A DNA stretch of 5,967 bases from a bacterium (GTDB taxonomy: Bacteria > Cyanobacteriota > Vampirovibrionia > Gastranaerophilales > Gastranaerophilaceae), in NCBI GenBank assembly GCA_024408905.1, contig JAKSUP010000091.1, forward strand, positions 1 to 5,967, written 5' to 3'. The position numbers and the translations under genes are program-made. Each line of letters opens with the position of its first letter. The first letter of the stretch is position 1. Under the pieces are notes generated by a model. That model was not told where the DNA came from and made no database searches. It saw nothing but the letters and a program-made list of their open reading frames with translations. This document shows, in pieces, positions 5,957 through 5,967 of the stretch.

Positions 5957-5967
5957 AAACCCGTAAA

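Noticed and set aside
1..5967. CRISPR array, tRNA/rRNA, insertion sequence or integrase
   Set aside because: No regularly spaced repeats, cloverleaf, transposase motif or terminal inverted repeats with target duplication were seen on either strand.

Overview
The window is AT-rich, densely coded bacterial chromosome with no rRNA, tRNA, CRISPR or transposase genes. All the larger genes are on the + strand. My best guess for the source is a gut Gastranaerophilales-type bacterium (Vampirovibrionia/Melainabacteria, non-photosynthetic relatives of cyanobacteria). This rests on base composition, the TPR protein, and two small membrane proteins with an RPxFxLxDK signature that I associate from memory with that group. 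It is inference, not shown by the sequence alone, and a low-GC Firmicute cannot be excluded.

Layout. (1) 30-1295: a TPR-repeat scaffold protein whose reading frame is open to the left edge. (2) 1296-1654: a compact unit with a 17-A homopolymer, a good Shine-Dalgarno, an unlisted 56-codon gene (1416-1586), and a strong 13-bp hairpin terminator. (3) 1708-2993: two small paralogous membrane proteins overlapping by 4 nt (ATGA). (4) 3042-4385: a complete MATE-family multidrug/metabolite exporter. (5) 4387-5639: an ACT-domain threonine ammonia-lyase (IlvA/TdcB type) with its own promoter and Shine-Dalgarno but no ATG, GTG or TTG at the expected start; the best-placed initiator is ACG at 4437. (6) 5640-5807: a convergent intergenic region holding an imperfect hairpin, a 9-bp inverted repeat, and a minus-strand terminator. 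(7) 5808-5956, minus strand: a complete miniature unit of -10 box, AAGGAG, 35-codon ORF and terminator, running toward ilvA.

How the genes relate. Only the 1708/2328 pair looks translationally coupled. The MATE gene follows 48 nt behind it and may be co-transcribed, but nothing shows a shared function. ilvA appears to be a separate transcription unit. I see no defence, mobile or secretion system. The most unusual points are the ACG-start ilvA, the two small ORF units missed by a length cutoff, and the tandem paralogous membrane proteins of unknown function.
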